A DNA stretch of 28,276 nt from a virus, in IMG/VR virus record IMGVR_UViG_3300037434_000044, positions 1 to 28,276 of that record, one strand, 5' to 3'. The translations under genes were made by a program, and so were the position numbers. Positions 1 to 7,379 of this stretch are shown here, piece after piece; position 1 is the stretch's first letter, and every line of letters starts with the position of its first letter. The notes beneath the pieces were generated by a model. That model was not told the DNA's origin, made no database searches, and was given only the letters and a program-made list of their open reading frames with translations.

Positions 1-1
1 A

Positions 2-1249
2 TATGAGCTCAAGAAAGGCTTAGAATTCGATCCGTTTGTGAGTACGTTCTACGATGGTCGCTACACTACAGAGACCCGCACAAAGTGGACTGTTAATCTA
101 GCGATCGTTGCAGGCCCTCTAGTCATTTATAATGGTTGGAACCCATTGCAGATCGACCGATACCCATTTACTCCATTCATGGCCTATTTTGAGCCTTCCT
201 TTAACGAATGGGGCTATCGATGGCAGGCTGTGACGCGCATTCTTAGAGATCCGCAGTTTCTCTACAACAGGCATAAAATTATTGAATTGGACGCCATGGA
301 ATCTCAAATAAATTCTGGTGAGATTGTCAAGGAAAGTTATTATAAATCACCTGATGAAATGAAGAAAGTGGGTCAAGGCGCTATCAGAATCGCGAATGAT
401 AACGCAGACTTACACGCAGACCGTGTTTCTATCAACGTTCCAACGATTCAAGGCGATCGTCAAGCGCTTACTGAGGGTCTAGGCAACGCAGTTTCGGAAG
501 TATTCGGCATGAATGAACAGGCTATGGGCATGGCTGATCAGGATATTTCGGGCTTAGTTAGCATGATTCGTCAAAAGTCTGCTCTTGTAGGCAAGGAAGA
601 CCTGTTTGACCACCTAGACCGCTCTCAAGGTGAGATGGCCGAGGTAGATTTAGCTATTATGGAAGCCAACTGGTCAGAAGGTAAGTGCGAGCGTATCTTA
701 GGTCGCAAGCCTAGCGAGGGACTGCTTAACCCATTTGTAGACAAGTTCAGCGTTGCTATTGAAGCGGGCGCTATGACAGAGACACAAAGACAGTACGAAG
801 CATTGCAAGTCGTCGAACTGATCAAGCTAGGGGCTCCTATCAGTTGGGATTTTGCTATCAGCAAGATGAACATCCAAGGCAAGAACGAACTCATGGCGAA
901 CATGAAAGCAGCCCAACAGCAACAACAGCAAATGCAGCAGCGTGACTTCGAACAGAACCAACACAATATGCAAGTTGAGAACATGACGTTGCTAGCTAAA
1001 GCAGAGAGCGACAAATCACTTGCAAGAGAGAGATTAAGCAAGATACTCACTGATCAAGCTATGGCTGAGCTAGATATAGCTAAAGCAGGCCATGAGCGCA
1101 CAAGGTCATTCCTAGATCTAGTTATCGCTGCACAAGAGATCAAGGGTAACAATATCTCTCACGTTCAGCAAGTAGCCGATATCATGGGCACTATCGACGA
1201 GATAGGCCGCAGAGACGAAGTAATTGAAAAAAGTACTGCTAAAGTATAG
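2..1249 (+). CDS. Portal protein, C-terminal part (5' end cut by window edge)
   Basis: The frame is open from base 2, so the GTG at 38 is internal and the true start lies upstream; 415 residues are visible. A portal is the dodecameric ring at the capsid vertex through which DNA is packaged and ejected. The middle part, with the tyrosine/proline-rich stretch IDRYPFTPFMAYFEPS followed by a helical RDPQFLYNRHKIIELDAMESQ segment and a later MGMADQDISGLVSMIRQKSALVG segment, reads like P22-type portals. A glutamine-rich QQQQQMQQ run and a long charged helix follow near the C-terminus, consistent with the barrel or helical tail of portals. Position directly upstream of scaffold and capsid genes supports the call. 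Family assignment is by recall of the fold pattern, not by search. Confidence 0.8.
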   Translation, partial: YELKKGLEFDPFVSTFYDGRYTTETRTKWTVNLAIVAGPLVIYNGWNPLQIDRYPFTPFMAYFEPSFNEWGYRWQAVTRILRDPQFLYNRHKIIELDAMESQINSGEIVKESYYKSPDEMKKVGQGAIRIANDNADLHADRVSINVPTIQGDRQALTEGLGNAVSEVFGMNEQAMGMADQDISGLVSMIRQKSALVGKEDLFDHLDRSQGEMAEVDLAIMEANWSEGKCERILGRKPSEGLLNPFVDKFSVAIEAGAMTETQRQYEALQVVELIKLGAPISWDFAISKMNIQGKNELMANMKAAQQQQQQMQQRDFEQNQHNMQVENMTLLAKAESDKSLARERLSKILTDQAMAELDIAKAGHERTRSFLDLVIAAQEIKGNNISHVQQVADIMGTIDEIGRRDEVIEKSTAKV

Positions 1250-1276
1250 TGTGGGACTGCTCCCTAGGAGGGCAAA

Positions 1277-1489
1277 ATGAACAATTACAAAGTAGAAACG
1301 GGCATGAAATCACCTATCGCCGTCAAACGCGGTGGTAATGATGCTCACCCATCAGCCCCAATCAAAGCTATGGAAGGTTATGGCCGCACTGGTTATATCG
1401 AACCTCGTGGTTATGCTGAGCATATGGCAAAAGCACAAGCTCATGACAAAGGCGCAAAATCTGCGTCTAAGTACAAAGGCGGAAGGTAG
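1277..1489 (+). CDS. Small basic Gly/Lys-rich protein of the head cluster, unknown function
   Basis: A 70-residue protein preceded by a good ribosome binding site (AGGAGGG about 7 bases before the ATG). It is rich in Lys, Gly, Ala and His, has no membrane segment, and ends in a basic KYKGGR tail. Small proteins of this type are often found between portal and scaffold genes in podovirus-like genomes, but I do not know a function. Its stop codon overlaps the GTG start of the next gene by one base (TAGTG), so the two are probably translated together. Composition suggests a disordered, nucleic-acid-compatible peptide; this is inference. Confidence 0.7.
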   Translation: MNNYKVETGMKSPIAVKRGGNDAHPSAPIKAMEGYGRTGYIEPRGYAEHMAKAQAHDKGAKSASKYKGGR

Positions 1490-1968
1490 TGGCTAACCCC
1501 CAATTACCTAAAGGGGATGTAATAGTCCCCCTTATGTCTCAAGAGTACGGCCAGCTTGTCAAAAAGATGAGTGATAAAGGCAACCTTGAGCTACTAAACC
1601 ATGGCCAGAATGCGCTTGATACAGGCGAGGCTATGCACGCCGGCTCTATGCGCAATGTAGAAGCCGCTCTTAATCAAACGATCGCTAAAAATCCAGGCGT
1701 GAGTTTTTACCTTCTGCGATGCATGAGGCGAGACTTTAAAGCGTTTAATACCTTTCATGAGGCCATACAAGTTAGGCCCATGCACTGCCCCGTCCCTCAG
1801 ACACCAGGCATGACATTATTCCAGTGGGACGCACCATCTCAGAAACTCACTATGTTGTGGAGCCTTCCAGTATCCAATCTGTTGGAAGCTACCGCATCGA
1901 GCGACCTAGACAAAGACTTGCAGAAAGCAACTCGTCAATATCTCCACGACACAAAGAAATTTAAATAG
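1489..1968 (+). CDS. Hypothetical head-cluster protein, 159 aa
   Basis: Starts at GTG 1489, overlapping the previous stop by one base, with GGAAGG just upstream as ribosome binding site. The predicted protein is soluble and mixed alpha/beta, with no signal or membrane segment. Residues in the middle (the LLRCMRRDFKAFNTFHEA stretch) are helical, followed by a proline-rich strand region (MHCPVPQTPGMTLFQWDAP). I do not recognise the family. Its fixed place between portal and scaffold suggests a head-assembly or virion role. No other reading frame across the region is as long or as well spaced. Confidence 0.65.
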   Translation: MANPQLPKGDVIVPLMSQEYGQLVKKMSDKGNLELLNHGQNALDTGEAMHAGSMRNVEAALNQTIAKNPGVSFYLLRCMRRDFKAFNTFHEAIQVRPMHCPVPQTPGMTLFQWDAPSQKLTMLWSLPVSNLLEATASSDLDKDLQKATRQYLHDTKKFK

Positions 1969-2034
1969 TTGAAGCTATTGCGTCTTACGTATATGTATAA
2001 GCATGTTGTAAGAGCATCAACCCCTCATAGGTAA
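1969..2034 (+). promoter_or_regulatory. Possible promoter and leader before scaffold/capsid genes
   Basis: This 69-base gap is one of the few non-coding gaps in the structural cluster. It holds a TTGAAG hexamer (1969-1974) and TATATG (1990-1995) 15 bases later, a weak match to a sigma70 promoter with a short spacer. TCTTAC and GTAAGA arms flanking the second half could form a 6-base-pair hairpin. Both readings are weak. A promoter here would raise expression of scaffold and capsid genes. Confidence 0.2.
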
Positions 2035-2037
2035 AGC

Positions 2038-2814
2038 ATGGATGATTATTCCGACATTAACGATCAGCTAGTCACTGATCAAGTCCAAGGCGACCAACAG
2101 GCAAACACCCAAGACGAAGCGCCGCCGAGTCAGGGTATGCGCCAACTCCGAGAAGCTTACCAACGTGAGAAGAACGAGAAGATTCAGAAAGATCTAGAGA
2201 TTGCTACGATGAAAGCTAGGCTCGAGATGATCGAGCAAGGCTACTCCAAAGCACCCGTTCATAGACAAGAAGACGTCGAGACTGATTATCAGGGCGAAAT
2301 CGACTCTATGGATGATGACCTTCCAAGCGGCGCACAAGTGAAAAAGGTAATGGGTGGTTTAGTTGGCGAGATAAAGCGTTTGAAAGCCGAAGCTCAAAGT
2401 GCAAAGAGCCAAGCGAACAACTCGACTTTATCCCCCATTGAGCGCGCTAGATTGAAATATGAAGACTACACTCGAGTCGTAAACAAGGAAGCTATCGACA
2501 AATATCTTACCAATTCAGCTATCCGAGAACTAATCGACGCTACAGAGCCTAATAAGCAGCCTGAGCTAGCGTATAGGATTATCAAAGGCGAGATTGAGAA
2601 AGAAGCATCAGGCCAGAAGCGCGCGCAAACAAGTGCGACGATTCAAGTAGCTAATACAAAGCCTGCTTCTATCAATCAGACTGGACGTAATCTAACCATG
2701 GGCGAACAGTCGAAAGACATTTCACGCATGAACACTAGCGAGAAATCCGATTTAAGAGCGCGAGCTATGGATCAGATCAGGCAGTTTGTTAGGCAAGCTA
2801 ATAGCGTAGGCTAG
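2038..2814 (+). CDS. Putative scaffolding protein
   Basis: A 258-residue, highly charged, Gln/Glu/Lys-rich protein with an acidic disordered N-terminus (about residues 1-35) and a coiled-coil-forming region (about 36-70) with REAYQREKNEKIQKDLEIATMK-like heptads, shortened here. A second helical part around 100-130 and a basic helical C-terminus (RARAMDQIRQFVRQANS) follow. Scaffolding proteins guide capsid assembly and are usually encoded immediately before the major capsid gene, as here. Size and composition fit; sequence identity to a named scaffold family is not claimed. The weak AGG-type ribosome site (ATAGGTAAAGC) supports the ATG at 2038. Confidence 0.7.
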   Translation: MDDYSDINDQLVTDQVQGDQQANTQDEAPPSQGMRQLREAYQREKNEKIQKDLEIATMKARLEMIEQGYSKAPVHRQEDVETDYQGEIDSMDDDLPSGAQVKKVMGGLVGEIKRLKAEAQSAKSQANNSTLSPIERARLKYEDYTRVVNKEAIDKYLTNSAIRELIDATEPNKQPELAYRIIKGEIEKEASGQKRAQTSATIQVANTKPASINQTGRNLTMGEQSKDISRMNTSEKSDLRARAMDQIRQFVRQANSVG

Positions 2815-2827
2815 TGACAGTAGCTGG

Positions 2828-2843
2828 ATGGAATCGATTCCAT
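2828..2843. repeat. 16-base perfect palindrome overlapping the capsid start codon
   Basis: ATGGAATCGATTCCAT is its own reverse complement. Its last two bases are the first two of the ATG of the capsid gene. In RNA it can fold as a 6-base-pair stem (AUGGAA/UUCCAU) with a UCGA loop that would cover the start codon and part of the GGAUGG ribosome site. It may also be a protein-binding site or chance. Confidence 0.6.
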
Positions 2844-3792
2844 GTCAGCAGTTACAATCAATAACCTTCAGGCGCAAGTACCAAACAGCGCGAACCAGCT
2901 CTTGCTCCTCACCGAGCGTCCAGATCTGATCTTCAACCTGTTTGCTACTCAAGACGAACACCCTGAAGGTGGCGGCGATATTCATACTTATCGTCACTAT
3001 CAACGCTTACCGTTGAACCTTACACCGCTACCACAAAACGGTCAGAACCCAGCTCCAATCCAAAGCCAGGTCAACGACTTTAACGCACAGCTTCAGCAGT
3101 ACGGCGCTTATACACTCATCACAACGTTTGTAAGCTCTATCTCTCAAGAAGACGTCGTTACTAAGTATTTTGACCTTTATGCTCAGTGGACATCTGAGAT
3201 GTGCGATCAGCTCCTTAAAAACGTGCTTATTGCCTCTACTTCAACTTACTACTGCCAGTATGGCGTATCACAAGATGACCCGACTGAAATCACTTCACGT
3301 GATATTCAGGAAGTTACAGCTCGTCTACGTTCAAACTCAGCGATCCCAATCATGAATGGTAAGATCGGCGAACTACGAATCGGTTCTTCACCTGTTCGTA
3401 ACTGCTACGCTCTTCTTTGCCATACAGACCTTGAACCTCAGTTCAACCAGATCGGCAACTTCACATACACTTACAACTACCCTAACTACGACGGGGTTCT
3501 TGAAAGTGAATATGGAGCAGTCTTAAACGCTCGTGCCTTCACTAGCCAACTTGGTTCTTACATTGATAACGCTTCAGCCCTTGGCGAGCGTGTCTATCTA
3601 AGTCCTATGGTGTCTATGGAGTCGTTCGCTCATATCAAAATGAACGGACAAATGGCGCAGTACATTTATACCCCAGCTGGCTCAGGTCAAGATTATCTCC
3701 GACGCACACAAGCAGTCGGCGCGATCTTTACTCAAGCTCAAACCATCCTCAACCAGTTATGGGTTGATACAATGCGTTGCACGCTGAATTAG
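2842..3792 (+). CDS. Major capsid protein, N4-gp56 family
   Basis: A 316-residue protein with the pattern typical of the N4 gp56 major capsid family: a strand carrying THTYR-like residues, here DIHTYRHYQRLPLNLTPLP, then a QLQQYGAYTLITTFV strand, and a helix leading into QWTSEMCDQLLKNVLI, where the family has a conserved Q..d..d..l...l pattern. These proteins have the HK97 fold and form the icosahedral shell. Placement directly after a scaffold-like gene agrees. The ATG at 2842 has only a distant GGATGG ribosome site and lies inside a palindrome, unusual for an abundantly made protein. The stop lies 8 bases before the likely start of the next gene. Confidence 0.85.
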   Translation: MSAVTINNLQAQVPNSANQLLLLTERPDLIFNLFATQDEHPEGGGDIHTYRHYQRLPLNLTPLPQNGQNPAPIQSQVNDFNAQLQQYGAYTLITTFVSSISQEDVVTKYFDLYAQWTSEMCDQLLKNVLIASTSTYYCQYGVSQDDPTEITSRDIQEVTARLRSNSAIPIMNGKIGELRIGSSPVRNCYALLCHTDLEPQFNQIGNFTYTYNYPNYDGVLESEYGAVLNARAFTSQLGSYIDNASALGERVYLSPMVSMESFAHIKMNGQMAQYIYTPAGSGQDYLRRTQAVGAIFTQAQTILNQLWVDTMRCTLN

Positions 3793-3800
3793 GTAATAGC

Positions 3801-4775
3801 ATGTTTCAAGATCTAACTTTCGGCACATACGTATCAAACGGCGTTTCTCAGTTCATTCCTCTTGCATGGGTTCCAAGCAAGTTCGCAGTGAACGTCCGAG
3901 GCGACGTATCAGGCTCTAACTGGAATAGTGTGGCTAACCCAGGCGTTGTTAAAAGCGCTTTTGCTTACTCAGACACTCCAGCAGGAAGCGCTTACGCTGT
4001 AAAAAACACTGACGGCGCAGCTACTAATCAGGATATTTACTTCACATCAGGCGGCTTTAGCTTCTACGATGCAAGCAATCCTCCTGTTTACCCTACTGTA
4101 GCTATCACTAGTGTTTCACAAGCAGCGGCAGCAGTTGTTACAACTAGCGCAGTCCATAACCTATTGACTGGGGATTATGTCCGCTTTCAAAACGTGACTG
4201 GCATGCATCAGTTGGACACTCTTGTTTTTCAAGTAACTGTTCTAAGCACGACTACTTTTAGCATTACGCTAGATACGTCTGCTTTTGCAACAGCTGGTTC
4301 AGGGGGCAAAATCCTCCAGTTGTCACAACTTAACCCAATGTTCCCTCGCAATCTGCTTATCACAAGCATTACGCAAGCTACTAACGCGGTTGTTACAACT
4401 TCATTTGATCATGGTATTCGTATCCCAGCGCCAGGCGTAGGCGTTTACGCGTTCCTAACATTTACCATCACTTCACCGTATGGAATGGTTCAATTGAATG
4501 ACAAACTAGTAAAAGTACTAAGCGTCACAGCTAACACTCTTACTCTTGATCTAGACACAACAGGCTTTACAGCCTTTGCTTATCCTACAGCAGGTACAGT
4601 TATCGTTGATAATACACCTCCTCAAGCGACTCCATCAGGTGAGATCGGTCAACTCTTCAATGCAGCTACTAACACAAGCCAATACGGTATTTTGTTAGGC
4701 GCAAGCATTGTAGGCGCATCCGGTGTCTACGTGAACTGGGAAGCTTATTTAGGCTCACCGCCAGTAGGCAGCTAG
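3801..4775 (+). CDS. Putative capsid decoration/fibre protein with FCCH-like domains
   Basis: I place the start at ATG 3801 (324 aa): TTAGGT lies about 8 bases upstream, whereas an ATG at 3777 would lie inside the capsid gene without a ribosome site. The N-terminal 90 residues (VSQFIPLAWVPSKFAVNVRG) are unlike a known enzyme. Two beta-rich repeats follow, each beginning with an ITSVSQA/ITSITQA strand and a VVTTS..H turn, then the LLTGDYVRFQNVTGM pattern (shortened in the second copy). This resembles the E1 FCCH-like domain common in phage structural proteins. Location right after the capsid gene and before a terminator suggests a surface protein made in high copy. Role is inference. Confidence 0.6.
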   Translation: MFQDLTFGTYVSNGVSQFIPLAWVPSKFAVNVRGDVSGSNWNSVANPGVVKSAFAYSDTPAGSAYAVKNTDGAATNQDIYFTSGGFSFYDASNPPVYPTVAITSVSQAAAAVVTTSAVHNLLTGDYVRFQNVTGMHQLDTLVFQVTVLSTTTFSITLDTSAFATAGSGGKILQLSQLNPMFPRNLLITSITQATNAVVTTSFDHGIRIPAPGVGVYAFLTFTITSPYGMVQLNDKLVKVLSVTANTLTLDLDTTGFTAFAYPTAGTVIVDNTPPQATPSGEIGQLFNAATNTSQYGILLGASIVGASGVYVNWEAYLGSPPVGS

Positions 4776-4789
4776 TAAAATAGCAAATA

Positions 4790-4814
4790 AGGGCGTCATT
4801 TAGGCGCCCTTTTT
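4790..4814 (+). terminator. Rho-independent terminator after the capsid/decoration genes
   Basis: AGGGCG (4790-4795) pairs with CGCCCT (4805-4810) across a 9-base loop and is followed by TTTT. It lies 15 bases after the stop of the decoration gene and before the next ribosome site, so it can uncouple the highly expressed head genes from downstream connector genes. Confidence 0.75.
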
Positions 4815-4830
4815 AATTTAAGGTATAAAA

Positions 4831-5496
4831 ATGGCAAAATCCAAAGTAAACACAAGTGACCTAGATGCCATGGGCGTCGAAATGACTCCTATGATTAACG
4901 ATAGCGTGCTTCGTGATGTAAGTGAGAAAACCAAAGAGCTGCAAGAGCGTGACCGCGAGTCAGAAGCTAAGATTGCAAGACTACCTGAAAAGGAAAGACC
5001 TAAAGACTTCACGTCTAAATCTCAGTCAGTAAAGGTGCGCGTAGGCAATGACGAACCGCATCAAGCCTCATTGATCCATCGTTGGGTAGCTAAAGACTAC
5101 GACAAGAACAAACTGCACCCGATTGTTAAAGCGAAAATGGAAGATGGAATGCAATGGGTTACTGGCAAATTTCTATCTATCGAAGATAACAAGAAGATCA
5201 AGAACCCCGTCACGTTTGAAATATCACGATGGGGAGTGACTGAACAGCACACTTTGATTCACAATATGCAGTTCACAGTAAGGAAATTCGTTGCTGATCA
5301 CCTCAACTCTCTAACCTATATGGTCATGGATGATGAGATCAAACAAGTTAGTGCTGATTCTCGCTTTGGCGGAAAGGGATTAAACTTCGATCAAAGCGTC
5401 GCAGGACACTATCCGAAGTATAGTTTTAACTGGACATATGCCGAGGGCAGCAATAAAGTAAGCATGCACACTCCAACACGTCTAGTAGGTATCTAA
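4831..5496 (+). CDS. Hypothetical virion-cluster protein, 221 aa
   Basis: Starts at ATG 4831 with AAGG upstream. The first 80 residues are strongly charged and helical (SEKTKELQERDRESEAKI), followed by a globular part with aromatic residues (LIHRWVAKDYDKN, then VTFEISRWGVTEQHTL) and a C-terminal YSFNWTYAEGSNKV strand region. I do not recognise the family. The gene begins right after the terminator and its stop overlaps the next start in TAATG, so it is co-translated with the connector candidate. A head-completion or minor virion protein is plausible from position only. Confidence 0.6.
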   Translation: MAKSKVNTSDLDAMGVEMTPMINDSVLRDVSEKTKELQERDRESEAKIARLPEKERPKDFTSKSQSVKVRVGNDEPHQASLIHRWVAKDYDKNKLHPIVKAKMEDGMQWVTGKFLSIEDNKKIKNPVTFEISRWGVTEQHTLIHNMQFTVRKFVADHLNSLTYMVMDDEIKQVSADSRFGGKGLNFDQSVAGHYPKYSFNWTYAEGSNKVSMHTPTRLVGI

Positions 5497-6596
5497 TGAG
5501 CCAGGGAAATCTTGAGTCTATTCGCTTAATGACGAGAGAATTGACGGGTAGAGATCCCTCGCAGATGCCAGATAGCGAGATAGATGATCGTATCAACGAT
5601 TACTATCAGATCGATATGCCAGCAAACTTGAGGATATTGAAGTTGAAAGACTTCTATATCTTCAATACCCAGCCCAACATCGACGTTTATAAGTTTGACG
5701 ACGTTGATTATTTCTATGTGGAACCTCAAGCAGAGGTAGACGACTACAACTGTTTCCTTACTACTGAGCCGACCACATTCTTTAATCAGCTTCCAAGAGC
5801 GCAGATACACCAGATTATTGGGCAGGGTAACGGTACTCAGGGGCCTTTTACAGGTACGCTTAATGCGATGCCCGTTTACCGTTCTTACAATATGCAGAAC
5901 CTCAATGGTGAGTTCCCCAATGATTACAACATTGGCATTAACCAAATGGTCATGTTCAACGCTAAGATGTCCGGCGAGCTGCCAGGTAATGGTAGCCTTG
6001 CTCAAGTAGTCGTTGATAGTCCCAATGTAATCACTGATCCAGCTTATCTCCCTATCTTCAACCCTCCCATATCTACCGCTACGGGCACTCGTTATTTAGA
6101 TACGGGTACTCTGATCGGTGAAGTTGCAGCGGGTTCTAATTCGTTTATCAACTACATTACCGGTCAGTACAGCGTTACTTTTAGTCGCCCAGTACCTCAA
6201 GGCATGAACGTAGAAGCTGTTTATACGACTTATGCGCCTACTCGACCTAGCTCGATGCTCTTCTTTCAGGATCAATTCTATCTAGGAAATCCTCCTGATA
6301 GAGTCTATAAAGTGAAACTCACTGTCTATAGACGTCCTAGCGCTTTGATCAACTCCACTGATAAGCCAGAGCTTCAAGAGCTATGGCAGCTATTAGCGTT
6401 CGGAGCAGCTCAGAAGATCTTCGAAAGGAATGCAGACTGGGGACAGTGGAATGATATCCAACCAGCTCTAAAGAAATACGAGCAAATCTGTATGGCAAGA
6501 AGCATGTTGCAGAATGCAGCTACACGAATCGAAACCATCTATAGCATCGGTGGCGGCTCTTTCAGTGCAGCAAATCAACCTACGACGTGGTATTAA
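5496..6596 (+). CDS. Putative head-tail connector/adaptor protein
   Basis: A 366-residue protein whose N-terminus (SIRLMTRELTGRDPSQMPDSEIDDRINDYYQIDMP, shortened to key residues: SEIDDRINDYY) forms helices typical of head-to-tail adaptors. A beta-rich insert (about residues 60-260) follows, with a VTFSRPVPQGMNVEAVYTTY strand pair, and a helical C-terminus (LQELWQLLAFGAAQKIFERN) where adaptor proteins usually dock on the portal. It lies between head and nozzle genes, as adaptors do. Coupled to the previous gene by a TAATG overlap. I infer the role from layout and secondary-structure pattern; a P22 gp4-like or T7 gp11-like assignment is not supported by a specific motif. Confidence 0.55.
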   Translation: MSQGNLESIRLMTRELTGRDPSQMPDSEIDDRINDYYQIDMPANLRILKLKDFYIFNTQPNIDVYKFDDVDYFYVEPQAEVDDYNCFLTTEPTTFFNQLPRAQIHQIIGQGNGTQGPFTGTLNAMPVYRSYNMQNLNGEFPNDYNIGINQMVMFNAKMSGELPGNGSLAQVVVDSPNVITDPAYLPIFNPPISTATGTRYLDTGTLIGEVAAGSNSFINYITGQYSVTFSRPVPQGMNVEAVYTTYAPTRPSSMLFFQDQFYLGNPPDRVYKVKLTVYRRPSALINSTDKPELQELWQLLAFGAAQKIFERNADWGQWNDIQPALKKYEQICMARSMLQNAATRIETIYSIGGGSFSAANQPTTWY

Positions 6597-6606
6597 GGAA
6601 TTATAA

Positions 6607-7212
6607 ATGAGCAACACTTTTAAACCTTCGATTCCTCAGCCCTCCGACCCTCAAGACGTTAGCCAGGGCGATCTATTAGCTAACAATCAAAGCTTGCAAT
6701 ATGTCTATGGTATTGATCATTGGCCTCTATTTCCCAGCAGTGCTAACGATGGATTTCATGAGCAAGTAACGCTGCCCACGTTCCCAAATAGCATTGGCGC
6801 TCTTCCAGCTCAACCTTCAGCTATCACTCCCTCGCTTAGGCTCTTTAGTCAAATAGTAGCGTCAGTTCCTACTTTATTTGGTATTAGCTCGGCTAGTGCA
6901 ACACCTTTCCCAATTGGAGCTATCTCTGTTAATGCTAATCCAGGCGCCTTACAGCTCGGGAATATCATTATCAACTTTGGTTCTATTACGGTTAATGCAG
7001 GTGGTGGTACAGGAACGGGTACTGTTACTTATGCGCAAGCTTTTGGATCGGTACCCTATTCAATAGTTGTTACTCCCATGAGTGGTGGTGGTGTTGCCGC
7101 TGATAACTTTTGGGTGTCTAGCTCAACGGCTGCAGGCTGCGTAATTAACCAGCAGGGCGTTAATAACATCGCACCGCGAATCTTTAGTTACGTGGCCATT
7201 GGGTCAGTTTAG
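6607..7212 (+). CDS. Structural protein with C-terminal gp53-like/receptor-type beta domain
   Basis: A 201-residue protein. The N-terminal half is Pro/Ser/Asn-rich with little structure. The C-terminal 75 residues begin near LQLGNIIINFGSITVN, pass a TVTYAQAFGSVPYSIVVTP stretch and end with FSYVAIGSV. That order (aromatic strand, F-x-x-x-P-Y turn, a final aromatic-rich sheet and a terminal AIG) is what I know from the C-terminal domain of tail-fibre gp53-like proteins and H-type-lectin-like folds. It may therefore be a small receptor-binding or virion-surface protein encoded within the connector region. ATG 6607 has AAGGA upstream. Confidence 0.5.
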   Translation: MSNTFKPSIPQPSDPQDVSQGDLLANNQSLQYVYGIDHWPLFPSSANDGFHEQVTLPTFPNSIGALPAQPSAITPSLRLFSQIVASVPTLFGISSASATPFPIGAISVNANPGALQLGNIIINFGSITVNAGGGTGTGTVTYAQAFGSVPYSIVVTPMSGGGVAADNFWVSSSTAAGCVINQQGVNNIAPRIFSYVAIGSV

Positions 7213-7220
7213 GAGTACAA

Positions 7221-7379
7221 ATGCCTCTCAAAAAAGGTAAGTCAAAGCAAACTTTGCAATCTAACATCCGTAAAGAAGTAAAAGCTGGCGAGCCAGTTAA
7301 GCGCGCTGTGGCAATTGCCTATTCAGAACAAAGACGATCAGGACTGCGTAAAGCTGGCGTACGTAGAGCGCGAGGATAA
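7221..7379 (+). CDS. Small basic conserved phage protein (MPLKKGKS type), 52 aa
   Basis: A 52-residue gene with a strong AGGAG ribosome site 5 bases before ATG. The sequence begins MPLKKGKSKQTLQSNIRKEV and continues with a KRAVAIAYSEQRRS helix. I recognise this as a very common short phage protein type (starting MPLKKGKS, with a conserved AIAY motif), found in many environmental podoviruses and siphoviruses; no function is known to me. The C-terminus is Arg-rich. Its stop overlaps the next start (TAATG), so it is coupled to the nozzle gene. A nucleic-acid-binding virion component is possible, unproven. Confidence 0.8.
   Translation: MPLKKGKSKQTLQSNIRKEVKAGEPVKRAVAIAYSEQRRSGLRKAGVRRARG

Noticed and set aside
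625-1050. Minus-strand frame of 141 codons opposite the portal gene
   Set aside because: It is a shadow of the portal frame, full of Cys and Ser from antisense reading of the Gln-rich helix, with no ribosome site.
2828-2843. Alternative capsid start at ATG 2828
   Set aside because: That ATG is in a different frame from the capsid protein and does not extend into it.
5526-6005. Minus-strand frame of 159 codons opposite the connector gene
   Set aside because: No ribosome site, isolated on the wrong strand and overlapping the supported connector frame.
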